Part shown: piece by piece, positions 1-12,817 of the stretch
Numbering within the stretch: the first letter of the stretch is position 1
Layout of the letters: the number at the start of each line of letters is the position of its first letter
Assembly: GCA_964034945.1 (NCBI GenBank)
Contig: OZ035962.1
Span: 94,186,784 to 94,250,783 of the forward strand
From: Chrysopilus asiliformis
Lineage: Eukaryota > Arthropoda > Insecta > Diptera > Rhagionidae
DNA length: 64,000 nt
Reading direction: 5' to 3'
The notes under the pieces: generated by a model
Databases searched by the model: none
Seen by the model: the letters and a program-made list of their open reading frames with translations, nothing else
What the model was told of the DNA's origin: nothing
Made by a program: the position numbers and the translations under genes

Positions 1-300
1 TCAAATACTTCAACCATAATATGTTTGGGGCAACCAAAATATGTTTGGATTCCTAAATTTTTTTTGTCGTTCGTTCAATTATAATATGATTCGGGCGAAC
101 ATAGTTAATATGGTTTGGTGATACACTAGAATCCTGACAATTCGTATTTCAAGGGACCAGCAAATTCATACGAATTAGCGGGATATACGAATTATCGGGG
201 TACGAATTATCGGGATTCTACTGTAATTATAGTTATGATTAATCTAAGCAAATATTGCCTATATTAATTATAATTATATTTCCTGTGGTAAAAATAATAT
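1..300. repeat. partial copy of a MITE family, cut by the window edge
   Basis: The sequence matches the interior of the element at 55,064-56,499, including the recurring motif ATGTTTGGGGCAACCAAAAT and the later run of AATTATAATTAT-like text. The left end lies outside the window. The copy is interrupted at a TA dinucleotide by the small element at 124-223; removing that insertion restores collinearity with the copy near 55,263-55,440. Confidence 0.6.
124..223. mobile_element. 100-bp pogo/Tigger-like MITE
   Basis: The ends are inverted repeats: CACTAGAATCCTGACAATTC on the left and the reverse complement CAGTAGAATCCCGATAATTC on the right. TA dinucleotides at 122-123 and 224-225 form the target-site duplication. 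It sits inside an older repeat. There is no coding capacity. Assignment to the pogo branch is inferred from TA targeting and the CAGT-type end only. Confidence 0.65.
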
Positions 301-620
301 CATATAGAAGTATATTAGATTTAGTATACCGTTTGTAAGGCATCGAACCATTCCTCGGACACAAAAATGAATTACACCAGGGTGTTAGGGATGACTTAAG
401 CTTTTAATTTCCGCATGTCCGTCCGTCTGTCTGCCCGTGGTTCGTCCATGAACACCATAACGTTCGAAAGGAATGAGCTAGAGACTTGAAATTTTGTATA
501 GTTGCGTTTCTCCTAAATGTCTCGACTAAGTTCTTCAACAAGCAAAATTGGACAATTCCGTTCCCCCTCCCCCATACACACGAAATAGTTTTTGGCATTT
601 TTTTTCGAAAATAGTGAGTC
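300..620 (-). repeat. dispersed repeat family A, copy 1
   Basis: Contains the family A signature in reverse orientation: a stretch related to GTAACGCC / GAATTACACCAG, then a GTCCGTCCGTC tract, then GAGCTAGAGACTTGAAATTT and a polypyrimidine CCATAC segment. Seven full or partial copies occur in the window. The family has no ORF and its transposition class is not resolved. Confidence 0.55.
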
Positions 621-2892
621 ATATTGAAAGATTTCTTAAGGTAAAATGTGCTTAAAATATGATTTTACATAACCGTTCCATACAATAAAATCCAATCGTA
701 CCACTCATTCTTCCCTCTCCCATACAAATTGTATACTTTTTTTTTATTTTCTCGAAAATGGTGAGTCGTATTGAAAAGTTTTCAGGAGTCGTATTGAAAA
801 ATGGATTTGGGTATATGTACTCCTATTTTGCAAACTATAGTCCTATGTTGTTCTTGTGACGCGAAAATTGTTTATGTGAACAGATTTTATATTTTATTTA
901 CTCTATTTTTATAAAAAAATATGTCAAAGTTACTCCTTGGTTTTGTGTTTATAGAGAGGCATTACCTCTTAGACCAGCGTTTTCCAAACTGGGAGGTGCG
1001 TCCCAGCGTGGACTAGTTTAAGGGGAGGCGCGAATATTAGCCAGTATTGACAAAAAAAAGTGCACGTGCAGCTAATACAATACGTAACAGATAGGTACAT
1101 ATTAACTACTATGCTGCTGATGCTACCCTATGGAAGAGAGGCGCCATATGATGAAATATTTTTAAGGGAGCCGTGGTAAAATAAAGTTTGGAAACCACTG
1201 CCTTAGACAATTTGCGTTTCATTAGTATTTTTTAGTAGATTCGTTTTATGTATTTTGAAAATAAAACTGTATTGCTTATGGCTTCCCCCCTAAAAATATT
1301 TATAGAGGGGATTTGGATCGCGACTTTTTTTCTATTGCAATTTTACTCTGTTTACTGAGCAATTTCAGAGTAATAAACGCGTCATCACGAACTGTGAAAT
1401 TGTAATTTCTCGGTCTAGAAGTTTAAGTTTCATGTCGTAAAGACATTCAAAATCAAAGTTAGAGAGCAAATAAATGTCAACCTACGTAAATTCATTGTCG
1501 ACACTGCTTTGATTACTCCAATCCAAAGACATTTCAAGGTGAAATTTATAAACTATTTCAACTTGTTTTTTTTTTTTTAAACATTTATTTCCATTTTGCA
1601 TGGTGCAAATGACTCAATTAAATTAATCCACCTGGTGTCGGTTGGTGTGGCGTTTAAACTTGAACTCCCCCAACAAGAAATTTGCTTATTTGTAACTTTC
1701 AAATTGATGTCTAGGTCTTGTTTGTCTGAAATTTTCTTTTCTTCGATTGTTTTTAATGAAATATCTTTGTTTAATCAATAAACTATAAGAGGTTCGTGTC
1801 GTCATTGTACACCTGAGACTGTTACTTAATTTCATTCCATTAGGCATAAATTTCCGGTTTCATGAGAGAACTGTTCTCATGGAAGGCTTGTTGGAACAAC
1901 GACACATGCTGTGAAACGCTGCCGAGTCGTTACAAAATTTCTGGACAAATTTAGCCATTGAAGGTCGTACAGGTATATCCGCTATAAATCGCAGTTACAA
2001 ACACATCTCATAATATTGGATTTTTAAACACAAAAAAGAGTTGTGTTAACACGAAAAAATTGAATCAATGATTTTTTGAAGTAGGAAAAAAAGTTAATAA
2101 CCGGCTATTAAAACTTCGCCGCCACCACATTTAACTTTGCCGACATTTCGTGTTAAACGGGTGAGTCTTATGAATGAAATGGAGAGTTGGCCTCCTACTT
2201 TTCAGGTATTCTGAAAATGTGACAGACTCCATTCTCTTGTGGCGTAATTGATGAGTTTAATGCCGGATACTCATTCGTCTGCAGGTTTTAGCGATGCTTG
2301 TGAACATATATATTTTTTTTTACTTTTTGTGGTGAATTTTTAGAAGTTTCAGACCGTTTCAGCGGCATATAGTCTTGGATGGTCGAACAAAAGGATTCTG
2401 CGGAAAACTGTTTAAAATTTCAGCTATTCCAATTTCAGCCCAATCGGCTGAGGAGATTTCTGTGGAAAGTATTCGGAATTTCAGACCAACCGTCTTTGAA
2501 ATTCCGAATACTTTTCGGAGAAGTTTTTGGCCGGAAAGAGGCTAGTTTTTCACGGTAATCAATATCGTTGTGAATTAAAATATTTTGCTTAAAAAGCTGT
2601 CCAGATTTTTTAAAAAGTTTTTTACATGAAAAGTGCTCGAAATTTCAGGCCAATTGGCTCTGCGTATTGGGACGCTGTATCCGGAGCAAATATATCCGAT
2701 TTCATGTCCGTCACACATTTCAGACAAGTCGAGTTCCATCGCAAAGAAAAAAAAAACGTAAAACCTGAAACTTGAAACCAGATAACCTGACGCTTAATCA
2801 AGACGATTCTACGCGTCACGAAAATCCTCCGCTTGATGCATACGAAATCATTAAAATTTCTTTCGGATTTGAATTCATCAAGTTTGGACTTA
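621..2892. other. AT-rich intergenic sequence, no gene seen
   Basis: No ORF with coding character, splice-linked exons or RNA gene could be recognised. Short remnants of family A-like text continue to about 800. A stretch near 970-1,200 is slightly less AT-rich but has no recognisable product. The ORF at 1,596-1,781 is short and looks random. Confidence 0.5.
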
Positions 2893-3240
2893 AGGCCCAA
2901 CTACGATCGACATAGGAGCGCATATGTAGCTGCATATGTCATTTCCAGAATAAGAAAGTCAATGTTATTACCCACAATAGACATGTGTCAAAGTGTTGCA
3001 ACTTTCAAACCTTCGTTAATTCGATACAAATGGTACAAATGGAAATATAAATGGAACTGGCATATGTAAATAGTGAACATAACCTAAAATTTTAGTGTTA
3101 ATTTAATAATATTGGTGCCATATTAATTTCCACTTGTGGTAAAATGAAAATTAGCGTTTATGTTGACAGCTATGTATGTCAACATTCGTTGGGAATTTGA
3201 CATTAACATATGCGCTGCTATGTCGATCGTAGTTGGGCCT
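2893..3240. mobile_element. 348-bp Harbinger-like MITE
   Basis: The terminal inverted repeats begin AGGCCCAACTACGATCGACA on both ends and are identical over at least those 20 bases. TTA is duplicated on the outside (2,890-2,892 and 3,241-3,243), the target preference of PIF/Harbinger elements. No transposase is encoded. Confidence 0.75.
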
Positions 3241-3243
3241 TTA

Positions 3244-4362
3244 ACCACATGAATTGTGGTAGACGAATGGATTTGGCACTCAGTAAACAACTCAGGTAGA
3301 GGCGAAGAATAATCAGGTAATGTTTATCAACGTCAACAGCAAAGATAAACCCAGATGATTCCAAGACGTTAAGAAGATATATTGATAACTGCTTAATTGC
3401 GCGTTTTTAAGTCGTTGGCGATGAGTGTTGATGTTAAGTAATATGCCGAGTATAGATGCCAACCAAGGTGGACTATGCAATGCATTATTCACGATTGGAG
3501 GTGGCTATACACAGCCAGTTGGAACTATTGAACTTTTCGTGTAAACAATATTGAATAAATAATCTAACCTACACATATATATTACTCCAAAAGATCACAA
3601 ATTTTATTGTCTTTGATTGTAATGTTGAGAGGTGGTGACCTTTGACAAGGTTTCGACAACTATCAGATATGATTTTATATCACTTTTGTCATACTTAATT
3701 AAACTAAAAATATGAATGTTTCAGAATAAATAAATGTCTAATAATAAAAATGTTTATTGATTATTTGTTTCGCAAGAATGAATTTTGTTTTTCGTTCGAT
3801 TCGAGTCAGTTTTGTATTTTTGTCTGCGATGTGCATTGAATTTTGACTTTGAGTCAAACCCACGAATCTAGGTGATTGACAAATATTTTATATGATTTTT
3901 TTTAAAAAAAGATGTTAGTTTGTTGAATGTGTCTGAAATTTATGGCAATTTTATGACTATTTTATGTTTATTCATAGCCGTTGAAAGCTCGAAAATGTCT
4001 TTCCATTTAATCAATATTCGTTGTTTGTTATAGAAGATCTTGGAAATTTGTTATATAGAAAGTCTGGCAAAATGTTGAGTGAACAAACAGAATTTAAGTG
4101 CTTTTTATTTTTGAACTCTTCAAAAAGGTGGAACGGATAGAGGCGGATTTAGCCAGTCTGACGCCCTAGGCGTAGGAAAAATTTGAGACCTACATTACAA
4201 TTGAAGGGTCCAAAATGTCCAACCTTATTCGGCTAGTAGGATACTCGTCAAACCAGTCGTCCTCCTACTTCTTACCCCCTTCTTTGGTATCTTCTGAACC
4301 GATTGAGCAATTTTGACGCGGTTTTTGCCTTAACTTATATAATAGTCTTGATCGACATATAC
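3244..4362. other. intergenic, no gene seen
   Basis: AT-rich, with only short random ORFs. No promoter, exon pair or RNA gene could be supported. The stretch 4,140-4,260 (GGCGGATTTAGCCAGTCTG) resembles the kind of text found at degraded DNA transposon ends, but no boundaries were found. Confidence 0.4.
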
Positions 4363-4364
4363 TA

Positions 4365-4636
4365 CACTCAGAAAAATGGAGGCTAACTCGACGACCTACA
4401 TACGGCGTAATTGGCCTCGGGCAGGCGCGCGTTCGCCTGCATGTGGGCAAGTAAAACTGAGTTGACCTGTGGTCGGAGAAATTCTGAAATTAAGCCACCA
4501 GCAGGTGAAGTAGGGCATTGGGAGCTGCACGAGTTGACCTTAGATAGGTTAACTCTGACCGCTAGCTGGCTTACAGACACCTCTGTAAGGTCAGAGTTAA
4601 CCTGACAAAAAGTTGACCTGGACATTTTTCTGAGTG
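4365..4636. mobile_element. 272-bp MITE with TA target duplication
   Basis: The ends are CACTCAGAAAAATG and its exact reverse complement, flanked by TA at 4,363-4,364 and 4,637-4,638. A second internal inverted repeat (GTTAACTCTGACC with GGTCAGAGTTAAC) spans about 4,549-4,600. The GC content is higher than that of the flanks. The ORFs in it on both strands are by-products of the inverted repeats. Confidence 0.75.
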
Positions 4637-4770
4637 TAGAATTCAAGCTCGTTGGACAACGGATAACTGCAAATTTGGTGGGAATAACGTAAGGTCACAG
4701 GCTATTTCAAGTTGATCGCCTTACGGGAACATTGCGGTTACTTGCCGTCCGAAGGGGTCCAATTTTAGTA

Positions 4771-5238
4771 CAGTAATCCCTCCAACTGCGCGGTAGATAC
4801 GTTCCACAAAAAGAGCGCGCACACCGAAACCGCGCACTGTGAACCGTACTTTGTATTAAATTTTTGGGGTTGGGAACATGTTTTTTTAAACGAAAATCAT
4901 AAAAAAATCGCGCAGCTGCGAAATTTTTACCGCGCAATTCGAAATTTTGGTGTTAAAAACATAACCGCGCAGTTGCGAAACCGCGCAGTTGCGAAACCTC
5001 GCAGTTAGAAACCGCGCAGTTAGAAACCGCGCAGTTAGAAACCGCGCAGCCGGAGGCATTACTGGAGTGGTATTCCGTAACTTGTTTCAAGCGTTTGTTT
5101 CGAGTTAGAAGAAAAAGTAATATTCGCGATCTCTGTTTCGCCCTGTCATTTATCTTGATCGGAACAAAGACAGCGAATATTACTTTTTCTTCTAACTCGA
5201 AACAAACGCTTGAAACAAGTTACGGAATACCACTCCTG
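4771..5238. mobile_element. pogo/Tigger-like MITE split by a hairpin element at its right end
   Basis: The left end CAGTAATCCCTCCAACTGCG (from 4,771) pairs with the right end, whose reverse complement is CAGTAATGCCTCCGGCTGCG. The right end is complete at 5,064, but the second TA of the target duplication lies only at 5,239-5,240. The hairpin element 5,065-5,235 was inserted exactly at this end and duplicated CTG (5,062-5,064 and 5,236-5,238). About six direct GCGCAGTT-containing repeats lie at 4,965-5,050. Confidence 0.75.
5065..5235. mobile_element. 171-bp foldback element with perfect 63-bp arms
   Basis: Arms 5,065-5,127 and 5,173-5,235 are exact reverse complements (GAGTGGTATTCCGTAACTTG at the outer end), separated by a 45-base loop that itself is imperfectly complementary. 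CTG is duplicated on both sides. Perfect arms indicate a recent insertion, or continuing homogenisation of the arms. Confidence 0.8.
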
Positions 5239-5240
5239 TA

Positions 5241-7330
5241 TTGAATATTCCCTTGAATTTAAGTTCCCAATTGTCGTTCCAAAACTCTTTTCCTTGAATT
5301 TAAGTTCCAAAACTCTTTTCCATATTTCCTTGATTTCGACGCTCCAACGTCGAGATGGAGGCTACAGTAGTCCAATTATTAAGACTAGGATTGTAATTTT
5401 TCATTTTTTCTTGATTTTTCTTCGTTAGGATTGGAAAATTGGAGGCTTCCCAAAATTGAAGGGTTTAGCATGCGCCTATTGGGTCTGCGCAAATCCGTCT
5501 CTTGGGAGGGAGAAAGAGGATGGCGTGGTCCAAAAAGCTTAAAATTAGCGTGCGTATTTTATGAGCTATCATAGGAGCATCGAAATTTTGGGTACTCCGA
5601 AGATCGGTTCCCGAAAAATCGTCCCTGGAAAGAGGATTGACAAAGATTTCACAATTTTTATAATTGGTTTTTTAGATTTTTTTTCATTCTGGGACCGCAA
5701 TTAATTTAGTTTTATTTATTACAACACAACGGTATATTTGCATTACTTTATAATAAAAAAATATTTTTCTCAAAATCCAGAAAGTTGTCTAAAAATAATA
5801 ATACTTCGAAACACGTAATTGTTTTCGGTGAATCTTACAGGAACTTGATTAGTATGACATTTTTCTAAGAAAAAAAGAGATTTGTAATTATTCTAAAAAA
5901 TTTCTTCATTGAGTCAGATTATAAAAATTCCACTACAACAATTTAATTAAAAACCATATGGCGATTTACCATGTAATAAAATCTCTCACATCTGTTATGA
6001 TTTTTCACCATAAATTGTCGGAGGTTATTAAAGATCAATGGTATTTAAGGCAAAATAATGCTCCATATGTCATAAATTTAGCGTAAGAATCAGACTTTTT
6101 TGTTAATTGCTTCATAATTGCATTAATATAGGCTTGAGTTGATTCAACGAAAAACGAGTTCAGTATGTCAAAATTCTCAAATCCACACAATGACGTTTTG
6201 GATAAATTTTTGCATAAATTCTGTCATATAATTTTCAAACACACCCAAAGTGTTCAATGTAGCATGAAAAATGTCTTCTTGCATGATTTAATCTCAATGC
6301 ATAAAATAAATGATCATTATAGTAATTTTTCCATTTAGTATCGTATTTTTTTTCTGTTTACCAGTCAACAAATTGAATTTATAATAAATTTTCATACAAT
6401 AAGCAACGATATAATGGCAACTAAAAAGCTGCGGTCCAGACTGTTCGGGAGGTGTTTTGAACTTTTTTTTTATTCATAAATCATTTGCCGTAGCAAATTG
6501 AGTTTAAGTCAAGGCTAAACATACATGTATAAATGTTTTTCTTTTTAATTTGTTCAAGTCTCGCATTTAGTCGTTTTAATATGATTTTCAATTCGCCATC
6601 TCTATCTTAAAGATTAACATTGCAAAGCTCAATGATCAGTATCTATATGTGAGTATCTTTATATGCATCTCTTTTTTATTCGAGTTGCCTTTAATACAGA
6701 GTAACCGCAAAATAACAATGAAATGAAAGAAAATACGAAAATATATTTAAGAAAATCCAAGCCAGACTTAAGATCTTTTTAATACATTAGCTTCAAGCTA
6801 AATCGCCATCGTTTTGCTCAATTAGCGCGCCTTATCTGAATCTGAATTGTTTAAATTGATCTCCAAGACCGGCATCGCATCACGTATTTATTTTATCTCA
6901 GTAACGAATAGATACATGAGATCGATATTGAGTGATCTGCGACCAATGACGTTGTTGTTATTCGCATATGCCGATGAAACAGAAATTAAGGCCTGCACCA
7001 GACTAGACTTTTCTTATAGAAATAATTGAAGAAAAGTCTATTAGATGCATCAAATGTTCGTGTTGGCGTTTAATTTCATTCAACCCACAATTTTAAAAGT
7101 CCAAATGATGGTTTAATGTTGGCCAAATTGGGGATTTTAAATTAACCGCTTAAATTCTTTTAACAGGGTATACTTTTTGAGAGTAAGGAATGCCGCTATT
7201 ATTCAGTGGTTAAATTAAAAAGAATCTGACATTTGATTTTAGATTCTTTTGTAAAATATGTAAAATTTAAGCAGTTTTTCGAATAGAAGCTATGATTAAT
7301 TAAAATCTAAGATTGCCAATAGCCTTTATA
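5241..7330. other. AT-rich intergenic sequence, no gene seen
   Basis: No supported gene. A short direct duplication of TCCTTGAATTTAAGTTC-like text lies at 5,250-5,310. The ORF at 6,847-7,029 has no recognisable domain and no splice partner. Confidence 0.45.
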
Positions 7331-7334
7331 TTAA

Positions 7335-7555
7335 CCCTCTAATCGGAATGCCAGCCTAAAGGCGGGCTTCAGGGAATTCGCTTGTTTATAACGGGTAACA
7401 ATTTTAATCGCCGGAACGTGTTACACTGACTTTTGTAAGTTATCGCTTTACATGCTGGAAAAAATTTAGCTCTGTACGCTGTCTTGGTTACGGTCTGTCG
7501 CAAGTTGAAAGTCATATTTTGGTGAATTTTTTTCGGAAATATTCCGGTTAGAGGG
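7335..7555. mobile_element. 221-bp piggyBac-like MITE
   Basis: The ends are CCCTCTAATCGGAAT and, on the opposite strand, CCCTCTAACCGGAAT. TTAA is duplicated at 7,331-7,334 and 7,556-7,559. TTAA targeting with CCC-initial ends is characteristic of the piggyBac superfamily. No transposase is present. Confidence 0.75.
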
Positions 7556-7713
7556 TTAAGAAAGTACCTAAATCCATTGGCTGAAAATATCGTTATAGAA
7601 TGGCGACTTATGGCATAAATACAAATTTTGGTAAAGTTTGGCTGATCAAATGATTGTGGGTCCAGCAAAATGTAAAGCCTTGTAGAATCTTTTTTCGGTT
7701 ATTTTTTTCCTTA

Positions 7714-7947
7714 GGCCCCGTTTACACCTGCGATTTTTTTTGAATTTTGTTCATCTTATGCTAAGTGAATAGCAAAAGTTGTCAAAATTTGAATTTATTT
7801 CAGCGATTTTGTATAAAAAATTCCGGTTCCTGCGTCTTTCTAGAAAAAAATTCAGAGTTTTGTATCGTAATGTAAACGGTTGTGCAACGTAAATTTAGTA
7901 TCGCAAAATAAAATTCGCGGAATAAAGTGTCAGATGTAAATGGCGCC
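7714..7947. mobile_element. probable 234-bp MITE
   Basis: The ends GGCCCCGTTTACACCTG and, reverse complemented, GGCGCCATTTACATCTG form an inverted repeat. The flanking trinucleotides are TTA on the left and ATA on the right, so the target duplication is imperfect or mutated. A Harbinger-like origin is plausible but not shown. Confidence 0.5.
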
Positions 7948-10900
7948 ATAGAGTCAATTTGGGTGTTAGAAATATGTTCTGATTTTTCAGGACTATTGAT
8001 TTTGAAACTGAATCACTTTTAGACTGTTTTCGGAGAATTGGCGGAGAATTTCCTCACTTTAAAAAAAACAATTATTTATTTTGTTTTTCAATGATGTCTT
8101 ATGGCGAGTTTTCACTTTCAGCGACCATTCAATTGAGTATCAGGATTTTATTTCTTTTGCTTTTTTTTGGGTGAGCAAATTTGTAGTTACGTCAGTGTGG
8201 CACGGGCTTAAAAAAATCACACTTGAGGTCTTAGCAATTAAGAGTTATTAGCATTACGACTTAAAACCCAAAATACGCTTAAAATACTTGATTTGATTTT
8301 TCAATTTTACTTACATGTTTCCACTTCATACAACATTGATTCCATTTGGATGCTATTTTGCAGATTCTATTCCAATATTGAGGCCAGCACCACACTCGTC
8401 CAAAGAGTGCGCTTTCAGTTTTATATGACTGCTTATAACTCGTATACGATTATTAATAAAATTTGAGTGATTGAAACCGATATAGCAAATACACTTAGCA
8501 CTTTTGATTATATTATTGGCAACTGATTTCTTTTTTTGGATTTTCATGCACTTTTAGTGATTTTTCACTTTCATAAATTTTAGCATGCCTTCAATTTACA
8601 CTTCACAGCACTGCATTCATGGTGTACTCGTACGTGATTTTACCTTAATCCGACTTAGTTGATTGCCAAATCCATCGAATCACACCACATGAAATCCACG
8701 TAAATTTAACATTTGATATTGGCGAGTTGTGATCTCTCGTTCTTTACTGCGACGAATAATGGAAATGTTTTAAGAAAACATTCTTAAGATGGTATGTTGT
8801 TAGCACACTTTATTGGAAAAACATCGAAAAAGCGTTTGGAGCACCGCAATTTAGCAAAACGACATTCCCGAGCCATGCCAAAACCATTCCAGCTCGATGT
8901 AAGCACAAAATGAGCATAATTCACGTAAACATGGTGGCATCGAAATGAGGCTCCGATGGGACCAAATAGCCACTAACTCTTTAGAGGGGCGGACGGACGC
9001 TTCTCATTGTGGAGCCCCGGCACAAGGACAAACTATGAGCGAGTTTTATATCAACAATAGTGAGTGACTGCTGTATATTTCGAAAATGACGAGCCCAACT
9101 TTTATGCCGGGTGACACGAAGACCAAGAGTCATCCAGAGGCAAAACTGGCCGCAGCCAGAGGTAGTAGAAGACTTCTCTACACTTCACATACGAATATCA
9201 AACTATATTAGCGATATAAAGCCGCAATTGGAAGTCACTACCACTGGTGGTCGTGTATCATTAGGTCATCACTGAATATATGACAAAACAAAACAATTTT
9301 TAATATTTTAAATAGTATTAAAGTGAAACAAAAAAAAAAGAAATCCACAAATATTTTGTTATTACTTTTGGTCTGACGATATGAACACAGAATTTACTTA
9401 AAATATGTTTAACTGCAATTCGTGATTATTTTCAGCAATGGTCGGGCATTTTTAGAGCGGATGCAAATGATTCAAAAAGCCAACGCCATCGAGTCACCAT
9501 CTGAACTGTGACCTTCATGTGGACATATGCGGAATGCTGAGTTAATTATTCAAAATCTACCCTGAAATTCAAGTACAGACGACTGACTATCGATTGCATG
9601 AGTCCATAGTTTTGTGTAAGTTTTATTGCTTTGGGGACGTACTGAGATGTATGTACATAAATTTACCCCCCAGAGACGAGCTTTAAGCGCCCTGAGTGTT
9701 TCTGTAGAACTTTTTCTGGATGTAATGAAAAATAGGCTACAGTTTAAATTTTTATATTTATTTCTAGCGTACAAGGAATGGTGGAAAAGTTTTAATTATG
9801 CATTTATGACTGCCAGTACAGCAAAAAAAAAAAATTAAGGCACAGTCGGAAAAAACCATTCGTTAAATGTGAATTTTTAAATGCTGAAACCTTTGATATA
9901 CATAGTATATCTCTAGAATAAGTTTATAGAGTTGATTTTTTTCAAATATTTGACTTTTTTGGTGAAAATTTTTAAAATGATACTATCAAGAATTGAGAAC
10001 ATCGTAAATCATTTTAAAAAATACCGAAAAATTGCTTTTCCAACTTGTTTTTGCATTTCAATTTTTAAACACCGAAAAATCGTTAAAAATTTACCGGGAA
10101 CTGAACTGTTGTGAACTCCCTAGTCCGGACGGAGTTCGATTTTCTCCGAAAGGTGATCGACTCCCTAAAACTCCGTTTCGGTGCGTGATCGACTCCATTT
10201 TTGCGACAGTGTACTAATCAAATACAAAATGTCTAAAAAGAATATTTTTTTCAAACAAAAGCTTTTATTTAAAAAAATATATACAAAATAGGTGCTGTGT
10301 ATCAGAAATAAATGCGAGGTAAAAGCATAAAAGAATAAAATATATTTATTTCGCTGTGTGTCAAAGTGACAAAATTTTTCTACCTTAGTAAGATCTATTT
10401 GATTTTTTTTTTGTAAATTGAATTACGTTTTTTCCATAGATATACTAGATCGCTCGATTTGCTGTCTCAAATGGTCCCATTTCAATACAGTTCAGTGAAT
10501 CAAAACGAGTCAAGTAAGAGCAAGATAACCGTATGAAAATAAATATAGTCCTCTCGTTTAAACCGTGAGTTGTCAAAGGAAAATAGACTTTCGGAATGGT
10601 GTTGGCGCCTAAAGTTATTTGTTTGCGCCTAAAGTTAGTCTCAAACTTGTGAAATTTGAATTTCGCGACCTTATACAGTTCAGTGGATGCGTTCAAGTAC
10701 GATAAAGAGGGAAATACTTTTGGGACAATTTTTCAGCAGAGCTTTGTATGGTGACAGTTGTTCTATGTTATATAGTTCTGTGGTTTTTTCAATCTATCTG
10801 GCTGAAAAGTCTGGATTTTAATATTGTACATTTGATATTTTGCACGTTTTTATGTAAAGCCGGAAAAATGAAGAAAAAGTGGCTAATCTGATAACAATGG

Positions 10901-11106
10901 CGGTGATTCAGCTGCCTTCGCAAAAAGTATGGCGAATCTACGCGCATATCTTTGGCGAATCTACGCGCGCTAGATTGATATGCTATGATTTGACTAGGTT
11001 CGGCTACGTTGGCTTTGAGATCGAACTTTGGCAAATCAAATTAGGCGAATGTGTTAATCGCTCTCGCCATTTTCTTCCCTGGCTTAGATCTATTTGCAAA
11101 AATATC
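7948..11106. other. intergenic, no gene supported
   Basis: Mostly AT-rich. A more GC-balanced stretch at about 8,820-9,180 has no usable ORF. On the minus strand it carries GATATAAAAC (near 9,045), which could be a TATA box, but no coding exon could be linked to it. Text at 10,255-10,345 resembles the repeat at 36,147-36,412 (AAAGCTTTTATTT, GCTGTGTATCA). A possible MITE at 9,841-10,211 is listed separately. Confidence 0.4.
9841..10211. mobile_element. possible MITE, ends imperfect
   Basis: CACAGTCGGAAAAAACC on the left resembles the reverse complement of the right end, CACTGTCGCAAAAATGG. No convincing target duplication is visible. The internal GACTCC / GGAGTC repeats near 10,110-10,200 support some palindromic structure. 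Confidence 0.3.
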
Positions 11107-11109
11107 TAA

Positions 11110-11498
11110 GTCCGGTATTACACTTGGTTTATTTAAGCCGGCAAGTTTTTGGCTTATTTAAGCCGGCAACTTTTTGGCTTAAAAAGCTAATGTGCTTACA
11201 TTTGTGGCTTAAATAAGCCAATCCTGTTTGCATATGCTACACAAGTTTACATGTGTGTGTGTGTGGACTCAAACCATTGAAATTGCTGCTGCTCATATAC
11301 TTCCCAAGATCTTTACCTGCTGACGGTCAGAACAAAAATGATTTCTGCCTACTACTTTTCCCAAACCGGTTCACACGCTTTGCATGTATGCAGATTGTCG
11401 ATAAGCCATGATTTCGAGTGGCAACTTTTCCCCTCGCAGTCGTTTCTCCCGAAAATCGGCTTAAGTAAGCCTGAAAGTTGCCGTGTGTAATACCGCGC
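11110..11498. mobile_element. 389-bp Harbinger-like MITE
   Basis: The ends are GTCCGGTATTACAC and (opposite strand) GCGCGGTATTACAC. TAA is duplicated at 11,107-11,109 and 11,499-11,501. The interior has repeated GGCTTATTTAAGCCGGCAA motifs near both ends. Confidence 0.7.
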
Positions 11499-11674
11499 TA
11501 AGAAGTCAAAATATTCAAATTTTTGGAAATAGGTTGTTTTGTGAAATTGTTGTGTTAAAATTTCATTGAATAGAGATAATTGCACTAAAATGTATTCGGC
11601 GAATGTTCGTAAAAATGTGTATAAAAGATTCGCATCGTCCGAAATATACTGAATAATATTAGTTTGTGTAAATA

Positions 11675-11808
11675 TCTGTGGCAAAAATCCGAAACATTTC
11701 AGGCCGATTTTCAAGCGAAACGAAAGTGATCTGTATTTGCATTTCCAGATACATTACTTTGGCTTGGCCTGAAAATCAACCTAAGGTGTTTGGGGTTTTT
11801 GTCACAGA
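11675..11808. mobile_element. 134-bp palindromic MITE
   Basis: The ends TCTGTGGCAAAAATCC and (opposite strand) TCTGTGACAAAAACCC pair along most of the element. TA flanks it at 11,673-11,674 and 11,809-11,810. It is short and non-coding. Confidence 0.55.
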
Positions 11809-11811
11809 TAT

Positions 11812-12817
11812 ATTCGTAAAAAGTAACGTTTTTCTAAAGATATGCAATATATAGACGTATACTGAATACACAACACGAATTTTTGTCACAATAACAGAAA
11901 TCTGAAAAAAAGTAATTAAAAAATATTTATTTCCGCTTATCGTCATTTAAATTTATTCAATAAATGAGAAATATATTTTGTGTACTCATTGCACACGCAA
12001 TTCATCGAAGGTCAGTTATGATATGCATATTAATTTATTAATAAAAATATTTTTTTATTATAGTCCTTCCATAAACGGATTCAAAAATTCTTTCTGGCAG
12101 AGATTATTAATTGGCGCTAAGTTTTATCAATCAGATAATAAAGTGGCTAAAAAAATAAAGTTGCTTTTGTTATTTCACTCAAAACGAACATAGAAGTTGT
12201 ACATTTTTAACGTCAGTTGAATTCCTCTAATATTATTGATAGCGTGTTATCATAACATTTATTGATTGATATGGAAAGATAATTTAGAAAAAATTCCACG
12301 CTTTATTTACAAAATTTAAAAAAAGAATTGGTGTCGAGTGCGCTGAATTCCCATAGAAAAATCGCATGTTTCCGATTTGTGGATCCATTTAATCTTTAAA
12401 AAATCTAATCTTAAGTTGAATTAAATTTCCTATATTGTGTTTGTATAAACGTTTTTTAAATAATTATTTGTATTCGTAGAATTATTAGACAATACGACTT
12501 GAAAACTTGGTTGAGACGTGAATTTAAAGTTGCTTTTTTAGTTGTTATTCAAGTGTGTGTTTGACCGCTCTTTTGTTTTTTTTTTTCAGAAGTGTCCAAT
12601 GCAAATCTACTGCCAAGCACAAGGAAACCAAACCCAATATTTCTTGGAATTGTTCTTTAAATACAAAAATTTTGCAAATTGACTTTCTTTGCAGTTTAAC
12701 TTTTGTCGTTAGATTTTAGCAAACAATTTATCGATAACTCTAGTCAATTGCCATTTTGCCGCCAATTGTTTACTGAGTAAAGTTTCACCTTCATCAGAAC
12801 TGCTAAGATATATTGCA
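11812..12817. other. AT-rich intergenic sequence, no gene seen
   Basis: Only short random ORFs are present. No domain, exon pair or RNA gene could be supported. Confidence 0.45.
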
